Source: a virus
Strand: one strand, 5' to 3'
Virus record (IMG/VR): IMGVR_UViG_3300031569_000017
Span: 1 to 39,214 of that record
Length of the DNA stretch: 39,214 nt
Part shown: in pieces, positions 8,526 to 13,926 of the stretch
Layout: every line of letters begins with the position of its first letter
Position numbering within the stretch: position 1 is the first letter of the stretch
Program-made: the position numbers and the translations under genes
The notes under the pieces: generated by a model
What the model was told of the DNA's origin: nothing
The model's input: only the letters and a program-made list of their open reading frames with translations
The model's database searches: none

Positions 8526-8763
8526 CTGATCCAAGTTTTGTAACTGTCGTAGCTAATTTTGAGTGAACGTAAGGTGCAGCTTTCTCGGCTGCCATCATCT
8601 TTCTTTCAGGAGATGACATAGGATTATTGAGTACTGCTAATAAGTAATCTAATGGAGAATGATTGTACTTGATTGCTAAATCATCAAGCATCTTCCATTT
8701 CTTAGCACAAGTAGATCCTTTCGGTCTACCAGCTCCTTCTCTTTTTCCACCACGTGTTGTCAT
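8485..8763 (-). CDS. terS: Terminase small subunit
   Basis: A 92-aa protein beginning MTTRGGKREGAGRPKGST, a Gly/Arg-rich opening common in phage small terminases. It continues with a helical SPLDYLLAVLNNPMSSPERK segment (about residues 36-55) and AAEKAAPYVHSKLA (about 58-71). The last part (TTVTKLGSDGPIKINIKWGDE) is the usual tail of this family. It recognises the packaging site on DNA and feeds it to the large subunit. It sits directly before terL and overlaps it, and shares one base with the gene upstream (TAATG at 8763). Confidence is high. Confidence 0.87.
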   Translation of the reverse strand: MTTRGGKREGAGRPKGSTCAKKWKMLDDLAIKYNHSPLDYLLAVLNNPMSSPERKMMAAEKAAPYVHSKLATTVTKLGSDGPIKINIKWGDE

Positions 8764-9047
8764 TATATAACAAATCTTCCTCGTTTATCGAACGATCTTC
8801 TTAAAGGTTTATTTGGTACTACTTTAGCACCAGCTTTTTTAATAGCTTTGGTTGCAACTACAGCACCTGTTAATCCTAAAGACAAAGGAGATAACGCAGC
8901 TCTAGCTGTAAGCTTTAAGCCTTTTTTAATTAAACCAGCTTCAGGCTTATTAGCCTTTTTAAACATTTTTGGATTTACTTTTTTTCTTCCAAAAGCTTGT
9001 TTATGTGTTCTTACACCTTCTCCTGGAATTATTTGTAGATCTTTCAT
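8763..9047 (-). CDS. Small basic protein, unknown function
   Basis: A 94-aa lysine- and arginine-rich protein (GVRTHKQAFGRKKVNPKMFKK; final PLRRSFDKRGRFVI) with a central Ala/Leu/Gly stretch (about residues 47-68, TARAALSPLSLGLTGAVVAT) that could insert in a membrane or pack as a helix. Stop and start are spaced exactly against neighbours: the upstream stop is at 9048-9050 and the terS start overlaps its own stop. It is one of five small basic proteins in a row before terS (8763-10455). I do not recognise a family. Virion-internal DNA binding is a possibility suggested only by charge and operon position. Confidence 0.6.
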   Translation of the reverse strand: MKDLQIIPGEGVRTHKQAFGRKKVNPKMFKKANKPEAGLIKKGLKLTARAALSPLSLGLTGAVVATKAIKKAGAKVVPNKPLRRSFDKRGRFVI

Positions 9048-9152
9048 TTAGTATCTTTTTTTAACTTTCTTATTTATTTTTTTTGCGTATTTTTTTGCAG
9101 CACTTTTTCCCTTTTTGCTGTAAGCAAACTTCTTTTTTCCTACCATTGGCAT
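9048..9152 (-). CDS. 34-aa basic micro-protein (MPMVGKKKF family)
   Basis: This short frame begins MPMVGKKKFAYSKKGKSAAK and ends KKVKKRY. AGGA stands 7 bases before the ATG at 9152, and the stop directly abuts the next start (TAAATG). About half the residues are lysine or arginine. I recall near-identical openings (MPMV, KKFPYT-like) in short proteins near terminase genes of many marine phages, none with a known function. The strong ribosome site and exact fit between neighbours make it a likely real gene despite its size. Confidence 0.62.
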   Translation of the reverse strand: MPMVGKKKFAYSKKGKSAAKKYAKKINKKVKKRY

Positions 9153-9228
9153 AGTTGTTTCCTTTTTCTATTTGTTCTATTAAGTTGTTGAATGATTCAA
9201 TAATTTTATCGAAGCATTTCTGTAACAT
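9070..9228 (-). CDS. Possible 52-aa overlapping reading frame, doubtful
   Basis: A frame starts at the ATG at 9228, two bases past the stop of the 29-aa membrane peptide, and begins MLQKCFDKIIESFNNLIEQI, a good amphipathic helix. Its second half overlaps the 34-aa basic gene in another frame and becomes a composition artefact of Lys and Cys. No clear Shine-Dalgarno stands before it, although coupling to the upstream gene is possible. Only the N-terminal half looks protein-like. I list it as a candidate only. Confidence 0.25.
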   Translation of the reverse strand: MLQKCFDKIIESFNNLIEQIEKGNNYANGRKKEVCLQQKGKKCCKKIRKKNK

Positions 9229-9229
9229 A

Positions 9230-9319
9230 TTATATAATTACAGCTATAACAAGTACAACTGCCACAGCGATTACTGCTTTTTTATGGTCTTTCCAATAAT
9301 GTTCAAGCATATGTTTCAT
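9230..9319 (-). CDS. 29-aa single-span membrane peptide
   Basis: A short frame with an excellent ribosome site (AAGGAGAAAAT before the ATG at 9319). The product starts MKHMLEHYWKDHKKA, a charged cytoplasmic stretch, and ends in a continuous hydrophobic run of about 16 residues (VIAVAVVLVIAVII). The topology would be N-inside with one membrane helix. I recall similar small hydrophobic peptides before terminase genes in marine podoviruses, but I have no function for them. It might affect membrane permeability as a small holin-like peptide; that is a guess. Confidence 0.55.
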   Translation of the reverse strand: MKHMLEHYWKDHKKAVIAVAVVLVIAVII

Positions 9320-9328
9320 ATTTTCTCC

Positions 9329-9568
9329 TTATTTTTGTAATAACCCTTGCATCCTAATATCTCGTTGAGATGCCATTCGGTTATTCGGTTGTCCTTTACC
9401 CATTTGGGCCATTTGAGGATTATTTTGAGGCATCTGATCTTGTAACAAACCCCTCTGTCTTTCAACTTCAGGCATAAGCTTAGCTTTGATTATAGTCTGT
9501 AGTTGTTGAGCATCGTCTTTCGACAAGTTCATTATATCGTCTGCTAGTTTTTCTAATCTATTTGCCAT
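9329..9568 (-). CDS. Small helical Gln/Met-rich protein, unknown function
   Basis: A 79-aa protein. Residues 1-42 form a charged helix (MANRLEKLADDIMNLSKDDA, QQLQTIIKAKLMPEVERQRG), and residues 43-79 are rich in Gln, Met, Asn and Pro (QMPQNNPQMAQMGKGQP), likely disordered. No enzyme motif, signal peptide or membrane span is visible. It lies 9 bases from the 29-aa membrane peptide gene, and its start is one base after the stop of the 163-aa basic gene, so it is part of the packaging-proximal operon. Function unknown. Confidence 0.6.
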   Translation of the reverse strand: MANRLEKLADDIMNLSKDDAQQLQTIIKAKLMPEVERQRGLLQDQMPQNNPQMAQMGKGQPNNRMASQRDIRMQGLLQK

Positions 9569-9569
9569 A

Positions 9570-10061
9570 TTATTTTTTTCTGTTACTTAAGACAGATTCA
9601 AATTTTTTATCTTTAATTGATTTTAAAAATTCTTTGTCTGACTTATTTATTACTAATAAATTCGCACCTGATTTACTACGTTGTACTGCTACAGCTTTAA
9701 ATTTAGGAGCTACGTTAATTTGAAATGCTCCTTTTATTTTAGATTTTCTACCTAACACATAAGCACTACCAACTCCAATAGCACCTTTTTGTGTAGTTTT
9801 TCTTTCTGCTCGTTTTGAGCCTACTTGATAACTACCTACAGCTCCAGCACCAGCTCCTGCTGCTAAAACAGCAGTTTTGTTTTTCTTAACAAATTGAGAT
9901 GTTTTATAAGATCCTTTTCTTATAGCTGTTTGCATTTTAGCTCTAGCACCAAGCACACTTTCAGGTGTAGGTGTCATCTTTGATTTTAATTTTTTAGCTG
10001 CACCTTTGGCTTTAGATCCTATTGATTTTGCTCTAGAAGCAAATTTTGCCCATTGTATCAT
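9570..10061 (-). CDS. Basic protein with a Gly/Ala hydrophobic segment
   Basis: A 163-aa, strongly basic protein. Residues about 1-60 are Lys/Arg/Ala rich (SRAKSIGSKAKGAAKKLKSK). Residues about 64-82 form a Gly/Ala hydrophobic stretch (TAVLAAGAGAGAVGSYQVG), and the rest is basic with beta-prone pieces (KFKAVAVQRSKSGANLLVIN). It overlaps the upstream 43-aa gene by four bases (ATGATGA region at 10058-10061). The pairing of positive charge and a membrane-prone segment resembles internal virion or ejection proteins. I do not recognise the family, and the role is open. Confidence 0.6.
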   Translation of the reverse strand: MIQWAKFASRAKSIGSKAKGAAKKLKSKMTPTPESVLGARAKMQTAIRKGSYKTSQFVKKNKTAVLAAGAGAGAVGSYQVGSKRAERKTTQKGAIGVGSAYVLGRKSKIKGAFQINVAPKFKAVAVQRSKSGANLLVINKSDKEFLKSIKDKKFESVLSNRKK

Positions 10062-10189
10062 CGTCCTTGTCCTCTATATCGTTTTTTGTTTGGAACCCTC
10101 TTAGAATGGCTCTTTGCGTGTCTGAGAGGCCTTTTCTTAGGGGTTGTCTTATGATAGTTACTAACTCCGTATAGTCCTTTTTTAGCCAT
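10058..10189 (-). CDS. 43-aa Lys/Arg/His-rich micro-protein
   Basis: A short frame with start ATG at 10189 (sharing one base with the upstream stop, TAATG) and stop overlapping the next start by four bases. The product contains HKTTPKKRPLRHAKSHSKR and ends NKKRYRGQGR, with almost no acidic residue. Short proteins with a 'TPKKRP.RH' core and 'YRGQGR' end are, as far as I recall, frequent beside packaging genes in marine phages and have no assigned function. Its charge suggests nucleic acid binding. The exact fit between neighbours supports it as a real gene. Confidence 0.62.
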   Translation of the reverse strand: MAKKGLYGVSNYHKTTPKKRPLRHAKSHSKRVPNKKRYRGQGR

Positions 10190-10455
10190 TAGTCATCTAG
10201 GATGTCATTAATAAATGACGTACCTAAAACTGCACTTGTAACTTTACGTTTAGTGCTAGATCCTAATGTAGCTGCGTATGCAGATCTATAACCTTTATTT
10301 ACTTTGTCGGTAACACCTGATGCTATTTTAGAAGCTTTACCTGCTGGCAACTTGCTTTTAAATTTATCAACAGATGGCTTTACTATTTTTTTGATTTTGC
10401 CTGGTCGCAGTTTTTTTGCGATGTTATAGCCAAATCTTGCTAGTGATGCGTACAT
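10189..10455 (-). CDS. First gene of the late operon, small basic protein
   Basis: An 88-aa basic protein (MYASLARFGYNIAKKLRPGK, then IKKIVKPSVDKFKSKLPAGK) ending in an acidic ILDD. An AGGAGTACAC ribosome site precedes the ATG at 10455. It is the first gene leftwards from the divergent control region, so its transcript leader begins in 10456-10620. The segment SAYAATLGSSTKRKVTSAVLG is Ala/Ser/Thr rich and may form a helix. No family is recognised. It shares the basic character of the next few genes. Confidence 0.6.
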   Translation of the reverse strand: MYASLARFGYNIAKKLRPGKIKKIVKPSVDKFKSKLPAGKASKIASGVTDKVNKGYRSAYAATLGSSTKRKVTSAVLGTSFINDILDD

Positions 10456-10586
10456 GTGTACTCCTGTTATTGTTGTTTATAATGATTCTAAGGTATAAAA
10501 CCCCCCCTAGTCCTAGAGCTGTTACTAACCTCCCTATATATTATTATACATCATACTACATATCGCTTGGGGTAACTTTAAAACCC

Positions 10587-10621
10587 CTTGTTCTAACCTG
10601 AGCTGTTAAGCTCAGAACAAG
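10587..10621. promoter_or_regulatory. Two-part inverted repeat CTTGTT...CTGAGCT / AGCTCAG...AACAAG
   Basis: A 7-bp stem (CTGAGCT at 10598-10604 with AGCTCAG at 10609-10615, loop GTTA) is extended by a 6-bp outer stem (CTTGTT at 10587-10592 with AACAAG at 10616-10621) across a 5-base bulge on one side. It could be an operator read as DNA, or a hairpin in either transcript. No U tract is adjacent. Confidence 0.6.
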
Positions 10622-10662
10622 TATATGTTTGTTGTATAAAAATTATAGTTACATTCGTCTAC

Positions 10663-10689
10663 GAGCTGTGTTCACTTGTGAACAAGCTC
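10663..10689. promoter_or_regulatory. Near-perfect palindrome, operator-like
   Basis: TGTTCAC (10669-10675) and GTGAACA (10678-10684) are perfect inverted repeats around TT. GAGCT (10663-10667) and AGCTC (10685-10689) extend the dyad on both sides with a single extra G at 10668. That gives 12 bp of symmetry in 27 bases, typical for a dimeric repressor site and strong enough for a hairpin. Confidence 0.6.
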
Positions 10690-10715
10690 TCGACTGAGTT
10701 TGTTTATGGATAAAG

Positions 10716-10775
10716 ATATTCGGCTATCTAAGGTACTTTGACTTACAAATCATTGATACCTTGATTGTCGGATAT
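10716..10775 (+). promoter_or_regulatory. Structured early leader
   Basis: Two nested helices are visible: ATATTCG (10716-10722) with CGGATAT (10769-10775), and inside it AAGGTA (10730-10735) with TACCTT (10757-10762). The outer helix uses one U-G pair that is valid only on the plus strand, so it probably forms in the early transcript leader, about 40 bases before the first early gene. Confidence 0.45.
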
Positions 10776-10817
10776 GATTAATCCACTTATCAATACTAAC
10801 TAAAGGGAGAATCTGAA

Positions 10818-10976
10818 ATGAATAAGGTACATGGAAAGAAGCCTAATCAGCTAGTTTTAGACTATAAGATCAGTCATCTAGATATAATTCCTACACCTAG
10901 TAAGCTAACAGTAGATCAGGTGTTTAAGAAGTATATACGTAGATATAACACATATGCAAAGAAAGGAGTTATATAA
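10818..10976 (+). CDS. First early gene, 52-aa basic protein
   Basis: AAAGGGAGAATCTGAA precedes the ATG at 10818. The product starts MNKVHGKKPNQLVLDYKISH, passes HLDIIPTPSKLTVDQVFKKY and ends RRYNTYAKKGVI. It is basic, has no membrane span or signal, and resembles no family I can name. Its stop shares one base with the next start (TAATG). As the first gene transcribed after entry it may act on host functions, but nothing in the sequence proves it. Confidence 0.55.
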   Translation: MNKVHGKKPNQLVLDYKISHLDIIPTPSKLTVDQVFKKYIRRYNTYAKKGVI

Positions 10977-11119
10977 TGGAGATACTAATAGGTATTGTTC
11001 TAGTTCTTTTAGCATTTAAACTAATTGCTGAATTAGCTGGGTTTTTTATAGGTATGTTCGTAGGAGCTAAGATAGCAAAGATGGACATATTCAATGAAGA
11101 TAAAGACAAGGACAAGTAG
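10976..11119 (+). CDS. 47-aa early membrane protein
   Basis: The protein begins MEILIGIVLVLLAFKLIAEL and continues AGFFIGMFVGAKIAKM. Residues about 3-34 are long enough for one extended or two short membrane helices. The end is highly charged (FNEDKDKDK) and probably cytoplasmic. Its start overlaps the previous stop, and GGAG follows rather than precedes the ATG, so translation probably depends on coupling plus the AAAGGAG at 10960-10970. It opens a run of small hydrophobic early proteins that ends at 11439. Confidence 0.55.
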   Translation: MEILIGIVLVLLAFKLIAELAGFFIGMFVGAKIAKMDIFNEDKDKDK

Positions 11120-11120
11120 T

Positions 11121-11174
11121 ATGAGGATATACATGCTATTTGTTTTAGTCATGATTGTAATAATAATAATATAG
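11121..11174 (+). CDS. Possible 17-aa hydrophobic peptide
   Basis: The frame MRIYMLFVLVMIVIIII starts one base after the previous stop and is followed by a ribosome site for the next gene. It is entirely hydrophobic after residue 3, and it has no clear Shine-Dalgarno of its own. It fits the surrounding cluster of small membrane proteins but is short enough to be chance, so confidence is low. Confidence 0.25.
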   Translation: MRIYMLFVLVMIVIIII

Positions 11175-11182
11175 GAGAATAT

Positions 11183-11263
11183 ATGAGCTATGAAGTAATG
11201 TTTTATAATTTAGCATTTTGCTTAATTGTATATGTTCTATTAAAACTAGGAGGTGTATTATGA
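11183..11263 (+). CDS. 26-aa early membrane peptide
   Basis: AGGAGAATAT stands directly before the ATG at 11183. The product begins MSYEVMFYNLAFCLIVYVLL and ends KLGGVL, with one hydrophobic span of about 17 residues. Its end overlaps the next gene by four bases (ATGA), and its last codons form the AGGAGG ribosome site of that gene. This arrangement suggests a real leader-type or coupled gene. Confidence 0.45.
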   Translation: MSYEVMFYNLAFCLIVYVLLKLGGVL

Positions 11264-11439
11264 ATATGGTACTTACAGCAATAGGTTTACTACTTGTTGT
11301 TGTGTCAGTAGAAATGCACCCTGATTTAATAAGAATGGAATTAGCGATGCTGATGTCAATTATCGGAGTGATACTTGTGTATACTCCACTAATCAACGAA
11401 AGGAAAGACGATGACGACAAAAACAGAGACAGATACTAA
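11260..11439 (+). CDS. 59-aa early membrane protein, two predicted spans
   Basis: I choose the ATG at 11260 because AGGAGG stands 6 bases upstream; a longer frame to 11218 has no such site. The protein has two hydrophobic spans (about residues 4-17, VLTAIGLLLVVVSV, and 28-46, ELAMLMSIIGVILVYTPL) separated by an EMHPDLIRM loop, then a very charged tail (NERKDDDDKNRDRY). A hairpin membrane topology with the tail in the cytoplasm is likely. Expressed early, it could protect the membrane or exclude other phages; I cannot tell. Confidence 0.58.
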   Translation: MNMVLTAIGLLLVVVSVEMHPDLIRMELAMLMSIIGVILVYTPLINERKDDDDKNRDRY

Positions 11440-11608
11440 GCAGAAGATCTACAATAATGGTAAGACTTATGCACAAAACATTTCAGATGGTACTTTTATA
11501 CCAGTAAAACATATTCAGAATCATAAAGAAGTTATGACTGAAGTTGCTGAAATGAAAGCAATGATGTCAAATATTGCTGAGTTATTAGCAAGTTCGAAAG
11601 ATAAGTAA
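11411..11608 (+). CDS. 65-aa soluble early protein, unknown function
   Basis: A protein beginning MTTKTETDTKQKIYNNGKTY, with a C-terminal helix of heptad character (KEVMTEVAEMKAMMSNIAEL). AAAGGAAAGACG precedes the ATG at 11411, inside the end of the membrane protein gene (29-base overlap). No motif is recognised. It is the last gene before the structured non-coding segment 11609-11990. Confidence 0.58.
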   Translation: MTTKTETDTKQKIYNNGKTYAQNISDGTFIPVKHIQNHKEVMTEVAEMKAMMSNIAELLASSKDK

Positions 11609-11990
11609 AGAGTTAGGACTACCCCCACTTCAGTGTGGGGGATAGCCCACAAGAATATATATCTCTTACGTTGACTGAATAATCTTCGGGAAACGTGATA
11701 AGGTAGTGTTTATGTAGTTTGTGTTAAACCACAGTTTGGGCTACATGAATATGTATGGGTGATGATACACCAGTTTTCCAAAAACTTCACCCCATTGCAT
11801 AGCAGTTCTCAGGGTTGCAACTTTGAGACGAATCTGTAGAAATACAGGTGGTTAAAAATCTATGCACGTATGAGATATATATCATAGTCTAGGTTATGCA
11901 GCTAGGAACCTCGTGATTGCACCATAGTAAAGTTTGATTATGGTAGCCATACATCCGAGAATACTTAAGCCATATGCCTAGACTAAAAGT
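11609..11990 (+). ncRNA. Candidate structured non-coding RNA, about 380 nt
   Basis: No gene is visible, but helices follow one another along the plus strand. They are: CCCCCAC/GTGGGGG (11622-11641) with an outer GG-CTA/TAG-CC extension; ATGTAG/CTACAT (11712-11746) enclosing TGTG/CACA; ATGGGTGA with TCACCCCAT (11755-11795); TGCATAG/CTATGCA (11796-11866) enclosing TCTCA/TGAGA and a CTGTA/TACAG stem with a GAAA tetraloop (11834-11847); TATGA/TCATA (11869-11886); and AGTCTAGG/CCTAGACT (11886-11984) enclosing ACCATA/TATGGT (11921-11944). The helices are nested or adjacent. I could not match it to a named RNA class. The 5' and 3' ends are unknown. Confidence 0.6.
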
Positions 11991-11996
11991 TAACAG

Positions 11997-12338
11997 ATGA
12001 GGAAGCACTTACGTGCTACAAAAATTATGATGGAACACAGTAGAGTAATATTCAAGAACAGACTACGTGGTAGGAAGATAAGTCTTAAGAGAGGATTAGA
12101 GATTATCTACAAGTTACCATTTACAGGATTTATACGTAACGATAAATTTTGGTGGTGGCGAAACAATATTGACTGGATTAAATATTTACCAATAGAGTAT
12201 CCTAGTCAAGGTATGCTTATGATTGTTAGGTTAAACGTAGATAGTAAAGATCCTAACACTATTAGAGTAGTTACCACCGGTGGTTTCAGTAAGCGAAAGC
12301 CACAGGTGCTTAAGAAAATATATGGAAAAACTAACTAG
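11997..12338 (+). CDS. 113-aa basic protein, unknown function
   Basis: The frame opens just after an in-frame TAA, so the ATG at 11997 is the earliest start. It has no Shine-Dalgarno, and the ATGs at residues 11-12 are alternatives. The first 45 residues are strongly basic (RVIFKNRLRGRKISLKRGLE). Next comes an aromatic segment NDKFWWWRNNIDWIKYL (about 49-65), then beta-prone pieces (GMLMIVRLNVDSKDPNTIRV). Nucleic acid binding is possible from the charge. The next gene begins eight bases after its stop with its own AGGAGG. Confidence 0.5.
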   Translation: MRKHLRATKIMMEHSRVIFKNRLRGRKISLKRGLEIIYKLPFTGFIRNDKFWWWRNNIDWIKYLPIEYPSQGMLMIVRLNVDSKDPNTIRVVTTGGFSKRKPQVLKKIYGKTN

Positions 12339-12346
12339 GAGGAATA

Positions 12347-12868
12347 ATGGGATTTGATCTATATGGTAAATCACCAAAAAACAAGAACGGAGAATACTTT
12401 AGAAACAACGTATGGTGGTGGAGACCATTATGGGAATACGTATCTATAGAGTGTTCAGATATAATAACTAAAAAAGATATAGAAGGTGGTCATTTTAATG
12501 ATTGTCATTTAATTACTGAAACTAAAGCTAAACAAATAGCTGATAAGTTATTAGGTTTATGTAAAGATGGTAAACCACAAGCTCAACAAGATTTGTATGA
12601 AAAAGATAGTAAGCCTAAAACAAAGTTTAATAAAATGTGTGATGAGGCAGCTAAACATTTATACGACAATATAGTTGATAAACAAGATGGTAAGATCACT
12701 TGTCCAGGAGATATGAAAGAACATGATCCTGACAATTACGAAAGATGGTCTCAATTAGCTTCAATGGGTAAGATACAGTTTATACAAACTAATTATCCCT
12801 TTGATGCAAATAATGTAAAAGAGTTCGCTGAGTTTTGTAAAGACTCAGGTGGATTCACAATTGGATAG
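12347..12868 (+). CDS. Conserved phage protein of the MGFDLYG type, unknown function
   Basis: A 173-aa protein opening MGFDLYGKSPKNKNGEYFRN and then NNVWWWRPLWEYV. I recall this combination (FDLYG...P followed by YFRNN.WWWRPLW) from many phage and a few bacterial proteins that have no assigned function. Residues about 58-115 are helical and charged (KAKQIADKLLGLCKDGKPQA). The end has a conserved-looking EFCKDSGGF stretch. AGGAGGAATA precedes the ATG at 12347, so expression should be strong. No enzyme motif is clear. The number of tryptophans suggests a compact folded domain. Confidence 0.68.
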   Translation: MGFDLYGKSPKNKNGEYFRNNVWWWRPLWEYVSIECSDIITKKDIEGGHFNDCHLITETKAKQIADKLLGLCKDGKPQAQQDLYEKDSKPKTKFNKMCDEAAKHLYDNIVDKQDGKITCPGDMKEHDPDNYERWSQLASMGKIQFIQTNYPFDANNVKEFAEFCKDSGGFTIG

Positions 12869-12878
12869 AAAGGATGTC

Positions 12879-13265
12879 ATGACAAAAAAAGGTAGTAGAA
12901 AACCAACTAATATATCAATACATAAAGAACTATCTAAGCATTTATTGTTGAATAGAGTTAGATCAGGACTTACACAAGAACAATGTTCTGAGTTAGTAGG
13001 TGTAACTTTTCAACAATATCAAAAATGGGAAAAAGGTTCTAATAGAATATTTGCTGAACAGTTAATAGAACTGTGTAGTAAAGCTAAATGGAATATTGAA
13101 ACATTTACATCACCTGCTGAAGAAGTTCTGTATATGTATAGAGAATCATTACGTGAGTTAGAATATTCTGACAATATGCTAAGTGAAAAAATTGCATTTA
13201 TCAGAAGAAAGTTCCAAGTGCTAGATGATTTAATGCCATCTATCACATTGGCAGAAAGGGAATAA
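12879..13265 (+). CDS. XRE/Cro-type helix-turn-helix regulator
   Basis: I choose the ATG at 12879 (AAAGGA upstream) over a GTG at 12849. Residues about 20-76 of the 128-aa protein fit a Cro/CI-type HTH: HLLLNRVRSGLTQEQCSELV, then GVTFQQYQKWEKGSNRI with the typical 'Q.wEkG..ri' recognition-helix end, then LIELCSKAKWNIETF. Residues 77-128 are helical and may mediate dimerisation. Such proteins bind palindromic operators, and the dyads at 10663-10689 and 10587-10621 are natural candidate sites. In a genome without integrase it is more likely an early/late timing regulator than a lysogeny repressor. Confidence 0.78.
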   Translation: MTKKGSRKPTNISIHKELSKHLLLNRVRSGLTQEQCSELVGVTFQQYQKWEKGSNRIFAEQLIELCSKAKWNIETFTSPAEEVLYMYRESLRELEYSDNMLSEKIAFIRRKFQVLDDLMPSITLAERE

Positions 13266-13474
13266 TGAACGCAATGTTAAATATTGTAAAATTTGTAGGT
13301 TTTACACTTGGCTCAGTAGTCATACGTAGAACTTACAACTGGTTAACAGAAGATGTAGATCCTGAACCAGGAACAAAAGAGTTCGCAAAGGAGCTACGTG
13401 AAACTGAAATAAAATATAAACGATTAAGGAGGAAATATGAATCGTATCGCAAAAGCAACAAGTACATTACTTAA
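13265..13474 (+). CDS. 69-aa membrane-anchored helical protein
   Basis: Starts by TAATG overlap with the regulator gene. Residues about 4-22 (MLNIVKFVGFTLGSVVIRR) are a hydrophobic or amphipathic segment. The remainder is charged and helical (KEFAKELRETEIKYKRLRRK), likely a coiled coil. One N-terminal anchor with a cytoplasmic coiled coil is the simplest model. No family is recognised. The last 38 bases overlap the next gene, whose AGGAGG lies within this one. Confidence 0.5.
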   Translation: MNAMLNIVKFVGFTLGSVVIRRTYNWLTEDVDPEPGTKEFAKELRETEIKYKRLRRKYESYRKSNKYIT

Positions 13475-13604
13475 GATTTTGACTATACCTGCTAGAGTTA
13501 CAGTAGGTCTTATCAAAGCTGTTCAGAAAGAAATGCCTGATCAGATCAAGATGCCTTATGAAATAAGGAAAAAACCAACAGAGGAGAAAAATGATAGAGA
13601 CTAA
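13437..13604 (+). CDS. 55-aa small early protein
   Basis: AGGAGGAAAT precedes the ATG at 13437. The product starts MNRIAKATSTLLKILTIPAR and continues VTVGLIKAVQKEMPDQIKMP. It looks amphipathic, with a hydrophobic face in the first 30 residues and a charged end (RKKPTEEKNDRD). It overlaps the previous gene by 38 bases and the next by 14. No family is recognised. Confidence 0.5.
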   Translation: MNRIAKATSTLLKILTIPARVTVGLIKAVQKEMPDQIKMPYEIRKKPTEEKNDRD

Positions 13605-13860
13605 ATTAACACAGAAAGAAAAAGTTACTAAAAAATATGGTGCAATGGTATCATATTATGCAGAGCTTTTATCTGAGTGTCATAATGCAGTTAGAAAAAA
13701 TAGTTTGTTAAGTAAATTAGACCCTATGGGTCAAAAGACTTCAGCAACTACATTGTTTATCAGAACGTGTTCAAGAATGGACAAAACTGATGAAACAAAA
13801 CAGAAAGCAGAGAAACTTATGGATGTAAGTGGAGAGCTTTCAAATCAAAAGATTGCATAA
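13591..13860 (+). CDS. 89-aa helical early protein, unknown function
   Basis: GAGGAGAAAA stands directly before the ATG at 13591. The protein is soluble and helical: MIETKLTQKEKVTKKYGAMV, then SYYAELLSECHNAVRKNSLL, with a KTSATTLFIRTCSRMDKTDE stretch near residue 50-68. No motif is recognised. A strong hairpin (13874-13910) follows its stop by 13 bases and may define the 3' end of this mRNA segment. Confidence 0.55.
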   Translation: MIETKLTQKEKVTKKYGAMVSYYAELLSECHNAVRKNSLLSKLDPMGQKTSATTLFIRTCSRMDKTDETKQKAEKLMDVSGELSNQKIA

Positions 13861-13873
13861 CAATTGTTATAGC

Positions 13874-13910
13874 AATGACCCCTGTATGCTCCCTTGTACA
13901 GGGGTTCATT
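13874..13910 (+). terminator. Intercistronic hairpin, 13-bp stem
   Basis: AATGA-CCCCTGTA (13874-13886) pairs with TACAGGGG-T-TCATT (13897-13910), giving 13 bp with one bulged T and a 10-base loop. The next bases are AACCC, so there is no U tract. The layout is the same as the hairpin at 14540-14572. Attenuation, RNA processing or 3' protection are possible roles. Confidence 0.55.
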
Positions 13911-13926
13911 AACCCTGAAAGGATAT

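Larger units (their letters stand above)
10456..10817. promoter_or_regulatory. Divergent control region between late (-) and early (+) operons
   Basis: These 362 bases hold no convincing gene and separate the two oppositely transcribed halves of the genome. They must carry the starts of both main transcripts. Contents from left to right: a C run (10501-10507), a minus-strand TATAAT-like hexamer (10543-10548) with no good -35, and three inverted repeats at 10587-10621, 10663-10689 and 10716-10775. The early leader ends with AAAGGGAGA before the ATG at 10818. Operators for the phage HTH protein or a replication origin are both possible; neither is shown. Confidence 0.6.

Noticed and set aside
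11145-11420. Minus-strand frame of 91 codons opposite the early membrane genes
   Set aside because: It has no ribosome site, ends in a Tyr/Tyr run from ATA repeats, and overlaps three plus-strand genes with good Shine-Dalgarno sequences.
11796-11984. tRNA or tRNA-like gene in the structured segment
   Set aside because: No GTTCRAxxC T-loop, no 7-bp acceptor stem with a CCA-type end and no anticodon arm of the right spacing could be found.
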